Below, one piece after another: positions 1-7,457 of a DNA stretch of 38,589 nt; the stretch's first letter is position 1; the number at the start of each line of letters is the position of its first letter. A model generated the notes under the pieces. It ran no database searches, was not told the DNA's origin, and saw only the letters and a program-made list of their open reading frames with translations. The translations under genes and the position numbers were made by a program. Source of the DNA: Lachnospiraceae bacterium (GTDB lineage Bacteria; Bacillota; Clostridia; Lachnospirales; Lachnospiraceae); NCBI GenBank assembly GCA_013316825.1, contig WSLY01000025.1:1-38589 (forward strand). Direction: 5' to 3'.

Positions 1-78
1 GAGAAGAGCGTAATACCCAAAGGAGTGACGGTGGGGAAAAATACGGTTATTTCGGGTGTTACGACGGCAGAAGATTAA
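1..78 (+). CDS. Glucose-1-phosphate adenylyltransferase subunit, C-terminal fragment
   Basis: Only the last 25 codons lie in the window, ending at TAA 76-78. The peptide has the repeating pattern IPKGVTV-GKNTVIS-GV, typical of the left-handed beta-helix at the C-terminus of ADP-glucose pyrophosphorylases (GlgC/GlgD) and related hexapeptide-repeat proteins. GlgC/GlgD make ADP-glucose for glycogen synthesis. Which subunit this is, or whether it is another hexapeptide transferase, cannot be decided from so short a piece. An A/T-rich stretch follows before the murC promoter. Confidence 0.5.
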   Translation, partial: EKSVIPKGVTVGKNTVISGVTTAED

Positions 79-151
79 TTTAAAAAAACAGTTGTTTTTC
101 ATTGTCGAATTTGGGCATACTAACTTTTTTAGAGCCTTGTGCAAATATCAT

Positions 152-180
152 TTGTTTTTTATCATGCAAATGCGTATAAT
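152..180 (+). promoter_or_regulatory. Sigma-A-type promoter of murC
   Basis: A -35 TTGTTT (152-157) and a perfect -10 TATAAT (175-180) are separated by 17 bp. The murC ATG at 222 follows an AGGAAG ribosome binding site at 209-214. Confidence 0.7.
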
Positions 181-221
181 AATATGAGTACCTTAATAAT
201 AAAATTTTAGGAAGTGTCATT

Positions 222-1601
222 ATGTATCAAATTGATTTTCATCACCCAATTCACGTATACTTTGTCGGCATCGGCGGCATCAGCATGAGCGGGCTCGCCG
301 AGGTTCTTCTGGAAGAAGGCTTCACGGTATCCGGCTCCGACAAACAGGAATCTGCCCTCACAAAGGCATTGGAGGACAAAGGCGTCCGCATATTTTACGG
401 GCAGCGGCGCAGCAATATTACGCCGGATATAGATTGCGCCGTTTTCACCAGCGCCATCCACCCCGACAATCCGGAATATGCCGCCGTAAAAGAGTTGTCC
501 ATTCCCAGCCTGTCCCGCGCCGAGCTTTTGGGACAGATGATGAAAAACTACAAGACGTCCATTGCCGTCAGCGGCACGCACGGTAAAACCACCACCACGG
601 CAATGATATCCGAAATTCTGCTGCACGCAGATTTAGACCCCACCCTGTCCATTGGCGGCATCTTAAAATCCATTGGCGGCAATATCCGTGTTGGCAAATC
701 AGAATATTTTGTGACGGAGGCCTGCGAATACACCAACAGTTTTTTAAGTCTTTTTCCCACAACGGGCATTATCCTTAATATAGAAGAAGACCATCTGGAC
801 TTCTTTCAGGATTTGGAAGATATCCGCCGTTCCTTCCGGCGTTTTGCCGAACTGCTTCCCTGTGACGGCACGCTTATCATAAACGGTGAGATTCCGCGTC
901 TTTTTGAGCTCACGGACGGGCTTTGCTGTAAAGTCATAACCTTCGGCGCTACCCCCGCATGTGACTACTATTTTTCCGATGTCTCCACCACCCCTGAAGG
1001 GGGCACGCTCTTTACGCTTCACTATCCCGATGGAAGAAGCGGTGCATTTTCGCTTTCTGTACCCGGTAAACACAATATATGTAACGCGCTTGCCGCAATT
1101 GTGCTTGCCGACACGCTTTCCATCCCCGAAGAGACGACCCAAAAAGCGTTGTATGCCTTTCACGGCACGGACCGGCGTTTCGAATACAAGGGTCGTATCG
1201 GCGGTGTTACTATAATAGATGATTATGCACATCACCCCACAGAAATTACAGCAACTTTAACAGCCGCTGCATCTTATCCCCACAAACGGGTCTGGTGCGT
1301 CTTCCAGCCCCATACCTACTCCAGAACCAAAGCCTTTATGAAAGACTTTGCAAAAGCGCTGTCCCTTGCAGACAAAGTGGTCCTGGCTGATATTTATGCC
1401 TCCAGAGAGACCGACACGCTGGGCATCAGCTCCAAAAATCTTTTGGAAGAGCTTAAGTCTCTTGGTTGTGAATGCTATTATTTTCCATCCTTTGATGAGA
1501 TAGAAAATTTTTTACTACAAAATTGTATCAACGGTGATTTGTTGATAACTATGGGTGCCGGAGATATCGTAAAGGTTGGCGAAAAGCTTCTCGGCATTTA
1601 G
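222..1601 (+). CDS. murC: UDP-N-acetylmuramate--L-alanine ligase MurC
   Basis: This cytoplasmic ligase adds L-alanine to UDP-MurNAc with ATP, the first step of peptidoglycan stem-peptide assembly. The 459-residue product has the family's usual length. It starts with a Rossmann-like UDP-binding motif (FVGIGGISMSGLA, about residues 14-26) and carries the Mur ligase ATP loop SGTHGKTTTT near residue 115. A central EACEY segment and a late DDYAHHPTE motif (about residue 330) are typical of MurC. The ATG at 222 is supported by AGGAAG six to eight bases upstream and by a good promoter. It appears to be transcribed alone, since an inverted repeat follows the stop. Confidence 0.97.
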   Translation: MYQIDFHHPIHVYFVGIGGISMSGLAEVLLEEGFTVSGSDKQESALTKALEDKGVRIFYGQRRSNITPDIDCAVFTSAIHPDNPEYAAVKELSIPSLSRAELLGQMMKNYKTSIAVSGTHGKTTTTAMISEILLHADLDPTLSIGGILKSIGGNIRVGKSEYFVTEACEYTNSFLSLFPTTGIILNIEEDHLDFFQDLEDIRRSFRRFAELLPCDGTLIINGEIPRLFELTDGLCCKVITFGATPACDYYFSDVSTTPEGGTLFTLHYPDGRSGAFSLSVPGKHNICNALAAIVLADTLSIPEETTQKALYAFHGTDRRFEYKGRIGGVTIIDDYAHHPTEITATLTAAASYPHKRVWCVFQPHTYSRTKAFMKDFAKALSLADKVVLADIYASRETDTLGISSKNLLEELKSLGCECYYFPSFDEIENFLLQNCINGDLLITMGAGDIVKVGEKLLGI

Positions 1602-1610
1602 TTTTGCACA

Positions 1611-1663
1611 ATATCCACAATTTTAGCGCTGCAAAAACGCCTGAAGAATTGTGGATATTTTTT
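1611..1663 (+). terminator. Inverted repeat with T-run after murC
   Basis: ATATCCACAATT (1611-1622) pairs perfectly with AATTGTGGATAT (1647-1658) across a 24-nt loop. The right arm runs into TTTTTTA, so it can act as a murC terminator. Both arms also carry a DnaA-box-like 9-mer, so the element may have a second role. Confidence 0.55.
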
Positions 1664-1789
1664 ACATAAAAAAGTGCTTCCGCTTCCCAAAAAAGTGGAA
1701 CAAAGCGGTCGTCAGGCTTTTCTTTTTCCACAATTTCCACACTATCCACATACCCGAGAAATCCAGTATTTTGAAGGCTTTGCGGATAA
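1611..1789. promoter_or_regulatory. Cluster of DnaA-box-like 9-mers upstream of the primosome genes
   Basis: Compared with TTATCCACA, single-mismatch matches lie at 1611-1619 (ATATCCACA, +), 1650-1658 (same, -), 1724-1732 (TTTTCCACA, +), 1742-1750 (CTATCCACA, +) and 1781-1789 (TTATCCGCA, -). A two-mismatch copy is at 1733-1741. One more single-mismatch site, TTATCCCCA, lies inside the next gene at 1959-1967. The spacing and density suggest DnaA binding that could control the following dnaD/dnaC-like operon. The match is by eye; binding is inferred. Confidence 0.45.
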
Positions 1790-1912
1790 AAAACCTATTT
1801 CTTTTTCAAAAAGAATGTGTTATACTTGTCCTTACCACAAAATTGCAGGCTTACCTGCTGCGGCTGCTTTCTCATTTTTAGAAGGCAGCATAATGATACA
1901 CGGGAGTATGAT

Positions 1913-3010
1913 ATGGGGCAGTTTATATTTTACAGGGATGACTATGCGGACACAACGGTTATCCCCAATTCTTTTATTGATGAGTATATGAAGGACGCAA
2001 ATGATGCACAGATTAAGGTTTACCTGTATCTGCTGCGGGTTATGAATGCAGGTCTGTCCACCGGCGTGTCCGAAATTGCAGATAAATTCAACCACACGGA
2101 AAAGGATGTGATTCGTGCGCTCCGGTATTGGGAAAAGGCAGGACTTCTTTTCCTTCTTTTCGACGAGAGCGGAAAAAACATAACCGGCATCCGTTTTAAG
2201 GAGCCTCAACGCAGAGAAAAGGATACATCCGCCCACAGTGATACCATTCCGGCAGATACTGCCGCCATGCAGAATACACAGCCTGTCCTTGTCAAGGCGG
2301 AATCTGCCGCGCCTGTCATCAGTATCAGTACCCGTCAGGCAGAAACACCTTTTGCAAAGCCTGTCTATTCTGCGGACAAGCTGCGCGCTTTCAAAAACCG
2401 CGAAGAAACCGCACAGCTTCTTTTTGTTGCGGAATCTTACATTGGACGCCCTTTAAGCGCAAGCGATATGAAATCCATCCTCTACTTTTCGGACTGCCTG
2501 CATTTTTCCGACGACTTAATAGACTACCTGATTCAATACTGCGTGGACCGCGGTAAAAAGGACTTCAAATACATAGAGGCTGTGGCACTTAACTGGGCGC
2601 AGTCCGGCATCACCACACCGAAGGAGGCTGAAAAGTTTGCCTCCCGATACGATAAATCTGTCTACACGATTATGAAGGAATTGGGCAAAAACAGCGCCCC
2701 CACCTCCAAGGAGCTGGAATATATCAACCGCTGGGTCAAGGAATACGGATTTTCCTCCGACATTATTGCAGAAGCCTGTGAGCGCACCGTTATGGCAACT
2801 GACAGCCACCGCTTCGAATATGCAGAAGGCATTTTGAGTAGCTGGAAAAAAGAAAACGTCCGCCGTAAATCGGACATACAGCGCATTGACGAGCTTTATC
2901 AAAAGCGCAGGCTGCAAAAAGCCGCTCCCCCTGCAGGTAACCGCTTTAATCAGTTTCCCCAGCGGGATTACGACTTCGAAGAGCTCGAAGCCAAGCTGCT
3001 TCGCAAATAA
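1913..3010 (+). CDS. DnaD-domain primosomal replication protein
   Basis: A 365-residue protein of the DnaD/DnaB_2 type, involved in replication initiation or restart by remodelling DNA and helping load the replicative helicase. The N-terminal part (about 1-100) looks like a winged-helix domain (VIPNSFIDEYMKDANDAQIKVYLYLLRV; ALRYWEKAGLL). After a variable linker come two DnaD-like helical repeats, the first near residues 175-240 and the second near 255-330, with the YIE.VALNWA and YAEGILSSWK signatures. I chose ATG 1913 because GGGAG lies 6 nt upstream; an upstream in-frame ATG at 1817 would add 32 unlikely residues. The next gene, a DnaC/DnaI-like loader, follows 11 nt later, supporting a two-gene primosome operon. 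Confidence 0.88.
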   Translation: MGQFIFYRDDYADTTVIPNSFIDEYMKDANDAQIKVYLYLLRVMNAGLSTGVSEIADKFNHTEKDVIRALRYWEKAGLLFLLFDESGKNITGIRFKEPQRREKDTSAHSDTIPADTAAMQNTQPVLVKAESAAPVISISTRQAETPFAKPVYSADKLRAFKNREETAQLLFVAESYIGRPLSASDMKSILYFSDCLHFSDDLIDYLIQYCVDRGKKDFKYIEAVALNWAQSGITTPKEAEKFASRYDKSVYTIMKELGKNSAPTSKELEYINRWVKEYGFSSDIIAEACERTVMATDSHRFEYAEGILSSWKKENVRRKSDIQRIDELYQKRRLQKAAPPAGNRFNQFPQRDYDFEELEAKLLRK

Positions 3011-3021
3011 AGGAGAACGCC

Positions 3022-3978
3022 TTGACATTAACCAATACACAATTTGATTCTATACAGAGGGAATACGACGCCGCACAACTGAAAAACCGGCGCGTTTTAG
3101 AAAAGCGCAGGCAGGAAGTTTTTGCGCGCTGCCCTGCCTATGAGGAAGCTGTCAACGAGGTCGCTTCCCTGTCCGTGCGCTTTGGAAAACATATTCTTAC
3201 AGAAGACGCTTCGTCCATGGAGTCTTATCACGAAGCGCTTTTACGCCTTTCCGAGAAAAAACAGAAACTGCTTCTTGCCTCCGGCTTTCCCGCCGACTAT
3301 TTGGAACCGCTCTACGACTGCGCAGACTGTCAGGACACCGGTTACGCGCACGGCAGCCGCTGTCACTGTTTTGAGCAAAAAATAATCAATCTTTTATATT
3401 CACAGAGCAATTTGCAGAAGCTGATTGCCACAGACAATTTTTCTTCTCTTTCCTACGACTATTATCAGGGAGAGGATTTAGAAAACTTCAGAAAAGCGGT
3501 AGAGACCAGCCTTTCTTTCATCAAAAACTTTTCAGAAAGCTTTCAGAACCTTCTCTTTTTTGGCGCGGTCGGCACCGGAAAATCCTTTTTATCCGGCTGC
3601 ATCGCCAAGGAGATACTTGACAGAGGAGGCTCTGTCGTCTATTTTTCTGCTTCCTCCCTGTTTCACCTGCTTTCCAGATATTCTTTTGATGCAGGAAGCA
3701 AAGAAATGCTTTACAAGACTTACGAAGACCTGTACAATTGTGATTTGGTGATTGTAGACGATTTGGGCACGGAGCTGTCCAACAGTTTTACCAACTCCCA
3801 GTTTTTCACTTTTTTAAACGAGCGGCAGTTAAACAGGAAATCGATTATCATTTCCACCAATCTCAGTCTGGAAGAGCTAAAGTCCCGCTATTCGGAACGC
3901 ATTTTTTCCAGACTAACCGGTAATTTTACTTTTCGAAAGCTGTCAGGACCGGATATCCGGACCTGCCGGAATATATAG
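3022..3978 (+). CDS. DnaC/DnaI-like ATP-binding helicase loader
   Basis: An AAA+ ATPase of 318 residues expected to load the replicative helicase with the adjacent DnaD-like protein. The N-terminal third is helical and ends in a probable zinc-binding cluster (CADCQDTG...CHC, about residues 98-116), as in DnaI-type loaders. Walker A is GAVGTGKS (about 182-189), Walker B is LVIVDDLG (about 240-247), and a sensor-like IIISTN follows. The start is TTG at 3022, chosen because AGGAG at 3011-3015 sits 6 nt upstream and no ATG is better placed. It is tightly linked to the upstream dnaD-like gene. IstB-type transposase helpers share the fold, but no transposase is nearby. Confidence 0.88.
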   Translation: MTLTNTQFDSIQREYDAAQLKNRRVLEKRRQEVFARCPAYEEAVNEVASLSVRFGKHILTEDASSMESYHEALLRLSEKKQKLLLASGFPADYLEPLYDCADCQDTGYAHGSRCHCFEQKIINLLYSQSNLQKLIATDNFSSLSYDYYQGEDLENFRKAVETSLSFIKNFSESFQNLLFFGAVGTGKSFLSGCIAKEILDRGGSVVYFSASSLFHLLSRYSFDAGSKEMLYKTYEDLYNCDLVIVDDLGTELSNSFTNSQFFTFLNERQLNRKSIIISTNLSLEELKSRYSERIFSRLTGNFTFRKLSGPDIRTCRNI

Positions 3979-4053
3979 TACCACCGTTACCCTTATCTGC
4001 GGCGGCTCTGCCTGCTGCTGATACGTTAATCAGGAAAGTGAGGATTTTATTTT

Positions 4054-5247
4054 ATGGGAAATCGAGAAGAAAAGCGTAATTTAGAGACGATTCCGGTAGG
4101 CAGTCTGGGCATGATTGCTCTGGAAGGCTGCAAATTTCTCGGAGAAAAAATAGACCGTTATCTTGTAAAATGGAGGACGGAGCGGGAAAGCGAGCACAAG
4201 GACAGCCTTGCCTTTTCCGGCTATCAGCGCTCTTCCTATCTTTTAAACGCCAAAGTTCCCCGCTTCGGCTCCGGTGAAGCCAAAGGCGTGATTCTGGAAT
4301 CTGTGCGCGGTACGGATTTGTACCTTCTTGTGGACGTTGCCAATTACAGCCTGACCTATTCCCTTTGCGGTCATGAAAATCACATGTCTCCCGACGACCA
4401 CTATCAGGATTTGAAGCGTATCATTGCCGCCGTAGGCGGAAAAGCACGCCGTATTACGGTTATTATGCCCTTCTTATATGAAAGCCGGCAGCATAAACGT
4501 ACTGCCAGAGAGTCTCTTGACTGTGCGCTTGCCCTTCAGGAGCTTGTCAACATGGGAGTTGACAATATCATTACCTTTGACGCCCACGACCCCCGCGTGC
4601 AGAACGCAATTCCCCTGCATGGCTTTGAGACGGTACAGCCCGCTTACCAGTTTATCAAGGGACTGCTGCGCCATGTAAAAAATCTGCAGATTGACTCTGC
4701 GCATATGATGGTTATCAGCCCTGACGAGGGCGGCATGTCCCGCGCCATTTATATTGCCAACGTACTGGGGCTGGATATGGGTATGTTTTATAAGCGCCGC
4801 GATTACACCCGTATTGTGGACGGGCGCAATCCCATTGTCGCGCATGAATTTTTGGGCACCAGCGTGGAAGACAAGGATATGATTATCATCGACGATATGA
4901 TTTCTTCCGGTGAAAGCGTTTTGGAGGTTGCCGCAGAGTTGAAGCAGCGTAAAGCCGGCAAAATTTTTGTATTTGCAACTTTCGGCCTGTTTACCAGCGG
5001 ACTTGAAAAATTTGACGCTGCCTATAAAGACGGCATCATCAACAAGGTGCTGACTACAAACCTGATTTACCAGACGCCCGAGCTTTTAGAGCGCGAATGG
5101 TACGTCAACTGCGATATGAGTAAATATATCGCCTATATCATCGACACATTGAATCACGATTCCTCCATCAGTGATTTGCTGAATCCCAACGAAAGAATTC
5201 AGAGCATTGTGGCGCGCTACAAAACGGGCGAACTCTTCGAAGCCTAA
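4054..5247 (+). CDS. prs: Ribose-phosphate pyrophosphokinase (PRPP synthase), long form
   Basis: Makes PRPP from ribose-5-phosphate and ATP for nucleotide, His, Trp and NAD synthesis. At 397 residues it is longer than the usual 310-320. It has a 60-70-residue N-terminal extension and altered motifs: the flexible loop has YESRQHKRTARE, the nucleotide site reads DAHDPRVQNAIP, and the PRPP loop is IIIDDMISSGES. Both half-domains of the phosphoribosyltransferase fold are recognisable. A regular short Prs probably exists elsewhere, so this may be a specialised paralogue. The ATG at 4054 follows AGGAAAGTGAGGA with a rather long spacer. A hairpin terminator follows the gene. Confidence 0.85.
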   Translation: MGNREEKRNLETIPVGSLGMIALEGCKFLGEKIDRYLVKWRTERESEHKDSLAFSGYQRSSYLLNAKVPRFGSGEAKGVILESVRGTDLYLLVDVANYSLTYSLCGHENHMSPDDHYQDLKRIIAAVGGKARRITVIMPFLYESRQHKRTARESLDCALALQELVNMGVDNIITFDAHDPRVQNAIPLHGFETVQPAYQFIKGLLRHVKNLQIDSAHMMVISPDEGGMSRAIYIANVLGLDMGMFYKRRDYTRIVDGRNPIVAHEFLGTSVEDKDMIIIDDMISSGESVLEVAAELKQRKAGKIFVFATFGLFTSGLEKFDAAYKDGIINKVLTTNLIYQTPELLEREWYVNCDMSKYIAYIIDTLNHDSSISDLLNPNERIQSIVARYKTGELFEA

Positions 5248-5270
5248 AATATCAAAAATTCGGACACATG

Positions 5271-5307
5271 GCGCCGTCAGACAGAAATTCCTGTCCGGCG
5301 GCGCTTT
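5271..5307 (+). terminator. Hairpin terminator after prs
   Basis: GCGCCG (5271-5276) pairs with CGGCGC (5299-5304). An inner stem GACAG/CTGTC (5280-5284/5291-5295) closes a 6-nt loop, and a short T-run (TTT) follows. The internal 3x3 mismatch and weak T-tract lower confidence. Confidence 0.55.
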
Positions 5308-5340
5308 CATACTCTCCCTTTCTTCTTTTCTTCCTATTTT

Positions 5341-5394
5341 ATTGTAAACTATTTTTGTTTTTTAGTTGACATTCCCTTTTCTTTTCTGTATACT
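5341..5394 (+). promoter_or_regulatory. bioY promoter overlapped by a BirA-type biotin operator
   Basis: TTGACA (5366-5371), a 17-bp spacer and TATACT (5389-5394) form a near-consensus promoter. ATTGTAAAC (5341-5349) and GTTGACATT (5365-5373) form an inverted repeat with a 15-bp centre, matching the known Firmicute BirA operator layout (GTTAAC-like half-sites 14-16 bp apart). The right half-site contains the -35 box, so binding would block transcription when biotin is plentiful. A further inverted repeat (5402-5414/5423-5435, with wobble pairs in RNA) and a GTTTACA half-site at 5409 lie downstream. Confidence 0.7.
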
Positions 5395-5478
5395 AATTCT
5401 TGCAGTTGGTTTACAGCAAAATGCAAACTAATTGCAGCACCGACTTTTTCAATCATACACAGAAAGGTATTTATCAAG

Positions 5479-6120
5479 ATGAATCTGTCAAAAGAAAACG
5501 ACACACAAAAACCCCAAAAATCACAGGAGACCAAAGCCGCCCCATCACAGCATGCCAAAACTGCAGCCAGACGCCCCATAGATATCAAGTCCATGGCGCT
5601 TATCGGTCTCATGGCAGCCATAACCTGTATTTTGGGACCGATTTCCATTACGCTGCCCTTTACGCCAATTCCCATCTCCCTTACCAATCTGGCGCTCTGC
5701 CTTTCCGTTTTTGTGCTTGGCATGAAAAAAGGCACCTTCAGCTATTTGATTTATCTGCTGCTAGGGCTTGTGGGACTCCCCGTATTTTCTTATTTCACCG
5801 GTGGAGCCGCAAAGCTTTTCGGTCCGACCGGCGGCTATCTCATCGGCTTTATTTTTATGGCGCTGATTGCGGGATTTTTTATTGATAAATGGTTCGATAA
5901 ATGGTATCTGTGTCTGTGCGGCATGATACTCGGCGCTGCCGTATGCAATCTTTTCGGCAGTATCTGGCTTGCCTTCCAGAATCACATCAGCCTTGGAGCC
6001 GCCCTGCTTGCAGGAGTCGTTCCTTTTATTCCGGGCGATTTGGCAAAAATGGCGATTGCACTCCTGCTTGGCAGAGCCTTGCGCAAGGCTCTGCAGCGGG
6101 CGCATTTGAGCGTTGTCTGA
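5479..6120 (+). CDS. bioY: Biotin transporter BioY (ECF S component)
   Basis: A 213-residue membrane protein that binds biotin and, with the shared ECF energising module (not in this window), imports it. After a polar 35-40-residue N-terminus come about six hydrophobic helices. The family signature is present: LGPISITLPFTPIPISLTNLA (about residues 50-70), GLVGLPVF, and FGPTGGYLIGF with the conserved glycines. ATG 5479 follows AGAAAGG. The BirA-like operator over its promoter fits biotin-repressed transport. It stands alone, with an oppositely oriented regulator downstream. Confidence 0.92.
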   Translation: MNLSKENDTQKPQKSQETKAAPSQHAKTAARRPIDIKSMALIGLMAAITCILGPISITLPFTPIPISLTNLALCLSVFVLGMKKGTFSYLIYLLLGLVGLPVFSYFTGGAAKLFGPTGGYLIGFIFMALIAGFFIDKWFDKWYLCLCGMILGAAVCNLFGSIWLAFQNHISLGAALLAGVVPFIPGDLAKMAIALLLGRALRKALQRAHLSVV

Positions 6121-6163
6121 CTTGCACATGTTTGCCGGGCAGCGCCGTACGGCTTGTACCGTT

Positions 6164-6673
6164 TTATTCTTTCTTACGCGTTAAGAAAATTCCAATGATT
6201 GCACCAATCAGAATAATCGGCGCTGCCCTGACAAACAGCCATTCAAACGAGTGAACTGCCGTTCCGAGAACGGCGGTTTCAGAATCACTATAATTCCACC
6301 CCAAGTAAGGGCTTTCGAATGCCAATAGGATTCCAAAAATTGCTGCTATAACTACGCACAATGCGATAAAAAGCCAATGCAGAATCCTTCTCCTTGTAGT
6401 TTTTCTCTGCGCAAGCTGCGAGTTTATTACCTCCAGCTTTGCGGAAATCGCCTTTAAGTCATCAGCTTTTGGCGCAATGATGTTTTCTCCAAGCAATGTG
6501 CTCACAGGGATTTCTAACGCTTCCGAAATAGAAATTAACATATCGGAATCAGGAACCGATAATCCCCGCTCCCATTTGGAGATAGTTTGCCGTACCACAT
6601 TCAGCTTGATGGCAAGTTCTTCCTGCGAAAGTCCTTTTGATTCTCTGCGTATTCTTATGTTTTCGTTTAACAT
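6164..6673 (-). CDS. XRE-family regulator with C-terminal membrane helices
   Basis: A 169-residue protein. Residues 1-65 form a Cro/CI-type helix-turn-helix (LSQEELAIKLNVVRQTISKWERG, recognition helix near 29-40), with a typical SEALEIPVSTLLGE end. A polar linker follows (about 66-92), then two hydrophobic stretches near 95-118 (LHWLFIALCVVIAAIFGILLAF) and 145-165, ending in a basic RKKE tail. This DNA-binding plus membrane anchor layout is common in Firmicutes; the signal sensed is unknown. ATG 6673 follows AGGAGG. Its 3' end converges on bioY, with no obvious partner gene. Confidence 0.85.
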   Translation of the reverse strand: MLNENIRIRRESKGLSQEELAIKLNVVRQTISKWERGLSVPDSDMLISISEALEIPVSTLLGENIIAPKADDLKAISAKLEVINSQLAQRKTTRRRILHWLFIALCVVIAAIFGILLAFESPYLGWNYSDSETAVLGTAVHSFEWLFVRAAPIILIGAIIGIFLTRKKE

Positions 6674-6700
6674 TATAGACCGCCTCCTTTTGGTTACGCA

Positions 6701-6752
6701 ATTACCTAATTACCTGTATTGTACGAGAAATTACCCGTTGCCGCAAGCAACG
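6701..6752 (-). promoter_or_regulatory. Promoter region of the XRE gene with ATTACC repeats and an inverted repeat
   Basis: On the minus strand a -10 TACAAT (plus 6718-6723) and a weak -35 TTGCGG (plus 6741-6746) are 17 bp apart. ATTACC occurs at 6701, 6709 and 6730, bracketing the start site. CGTTGC (6736-6741) and GCAACG (6747-6752) form an inverted repeat over the -35. These are candidate self-regulatory operators. Confidence 0.4.
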
Positions 6753-6822
6753 CTTATTAACATCCGAATTTTACGGTTTAACCTGCAGCACAAATCTTGG
6801 CAGAAACGTTTCGCCTTTCCCC

Positions 6823-6850
6823 TTGACTTTTCTGATTCTACTGCTATACT
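6823..6850 (+). promoter_or_regulatory. Promoter of the queT leader
   Basis: TTGACT (6823-6828), a 16-bp spacer and TATACT (6845-6850). The predicted start lies inside the left arm of the perfect hairpin that begins at 6851, so transcripts would begin within or just before that hairpin. Confidence 0.6.
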
Positions 6851-6955
6851 AAAAGCCGGAAACACTTTATTAAGTGTTTCCGGCTTTTACCGGTGAGTTC
6901 GAGACCTTCCTCACCAACCCGTCCGCAGGGCGGCAAAAAAACAAAACTAAAGGAG
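6851..6955 (+). promoter_or_regulatory. Structured 5' leader of queT, candidate preQ1 riboswitch
   Basis: Three stems are visible. First is a perfect 17-bp hairpin (6851-6867/6872-6888, TATT loop). Second is GGTGAG/CTCACC (6892-6897/6910-6915) with a 12-nt loop starting TTCGAG and ending CCTTC. Third is CCGTCC/GGGCGG (6919-6924/6928-6933). An A-rich tail follows, ending in ACTAAAGGAG, the ribosome binding site. The loop CUUC can pair with GGAG, a pseudoknot that would hide the ribosome site as in known preQ1 riboswitches upstream of queT. The UUCNAG loop and A-rich tail recall preQ1-I; the extra hairpin recalls preQ1-II/III. The class is not assignable by eye. Confidence 0.45.
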
Positions 6956-6962
6956 AATCCAA

Positions 6963-7457
6963 ATGAACAACAAAAAAGTAATGTTTCTGACACAGGCGGC
7001 TATGATTGCCGCTCTCTATGTGGTGTTGACTTTTATTGCCAACGCCTTCGGTCTTGCCTCCGGCGCCATTCAGGTGCGGCTCTCGGAAGCCCTCGCCGTC
7101 CTTCCCTTTTTTACCCCCGCCGCTATCCCCGGGCTTTATGTGGGATGTATGCTGGCAAATTTTCTAACCGGCGGCTGCGTGCTGGATATTTTTGTAGGCA
7201 GTCTCGCCACTTTGATTGGTGCGCTCGCTGCCTATGTACTGCGCAAATGGAAATGGCTGGTGCCGCTTCCCAACATTATCGCCAACTCCCTGATTGTACC
7301 CTTTGTCCTGATTCATGGATACGGCATGGCAGATGCATGGTGGTACTTGTTTTTGACGGTAGGCGCCGGTGAAATTATTTCCTGCGGCATACTGGGTATG
7401 GGGCTTCTGCTTGTGATGCGCAATTATTCTACACAGCTTTTTAGGACGGCAGACTAA
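6963..7457 (+). CDS. queT: QueT-family queuosine precursor transporter (ECF S component)
   Basis: A 164-residue integral membrane protein with about five or six hydrophobic helices. It matches the QueT family: the N-terminal TQAAMIAALYVVLT helix, the conserved GAIQVRLSEAL and FTPAAIPGLYVGCMLAN segments, and PNIIANSLIVPFVL. QueT proteins are S components thought to import preQ1 or related queuosine precursors with a shared ECF module. The start is ATG 6963, with AGGAG at 6951-6955. The structured leader fits preQ1 control. Its stop overlaps the stop of the convergent DUF4097 gene by 4 nt. Confidence 0.88.
   Translation: MNNKKVMFLTQAAMIAALYVVLTFIANAFGLASGAIQVRLSEALAVLPFFTPAAIPGLYVGCMLANFLTGGCVLDIFVGSLATLIGALAAYVLRKWKWLVPLPNIIANSLIVPFVLIHGYGMADAWWYLFLTVGAGEIISCGILGMGLLLVMRNYSTQLFRTAD

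Noticed and set aside
1611..1789. Chromosomal replication origin at the DnaA-like sites
   Set aside because: There is no dnaA, dnaN or rpmH nearby, and the sites lie in a short gap between murC and the dnaD-like gene. A regulatory role is more likely.
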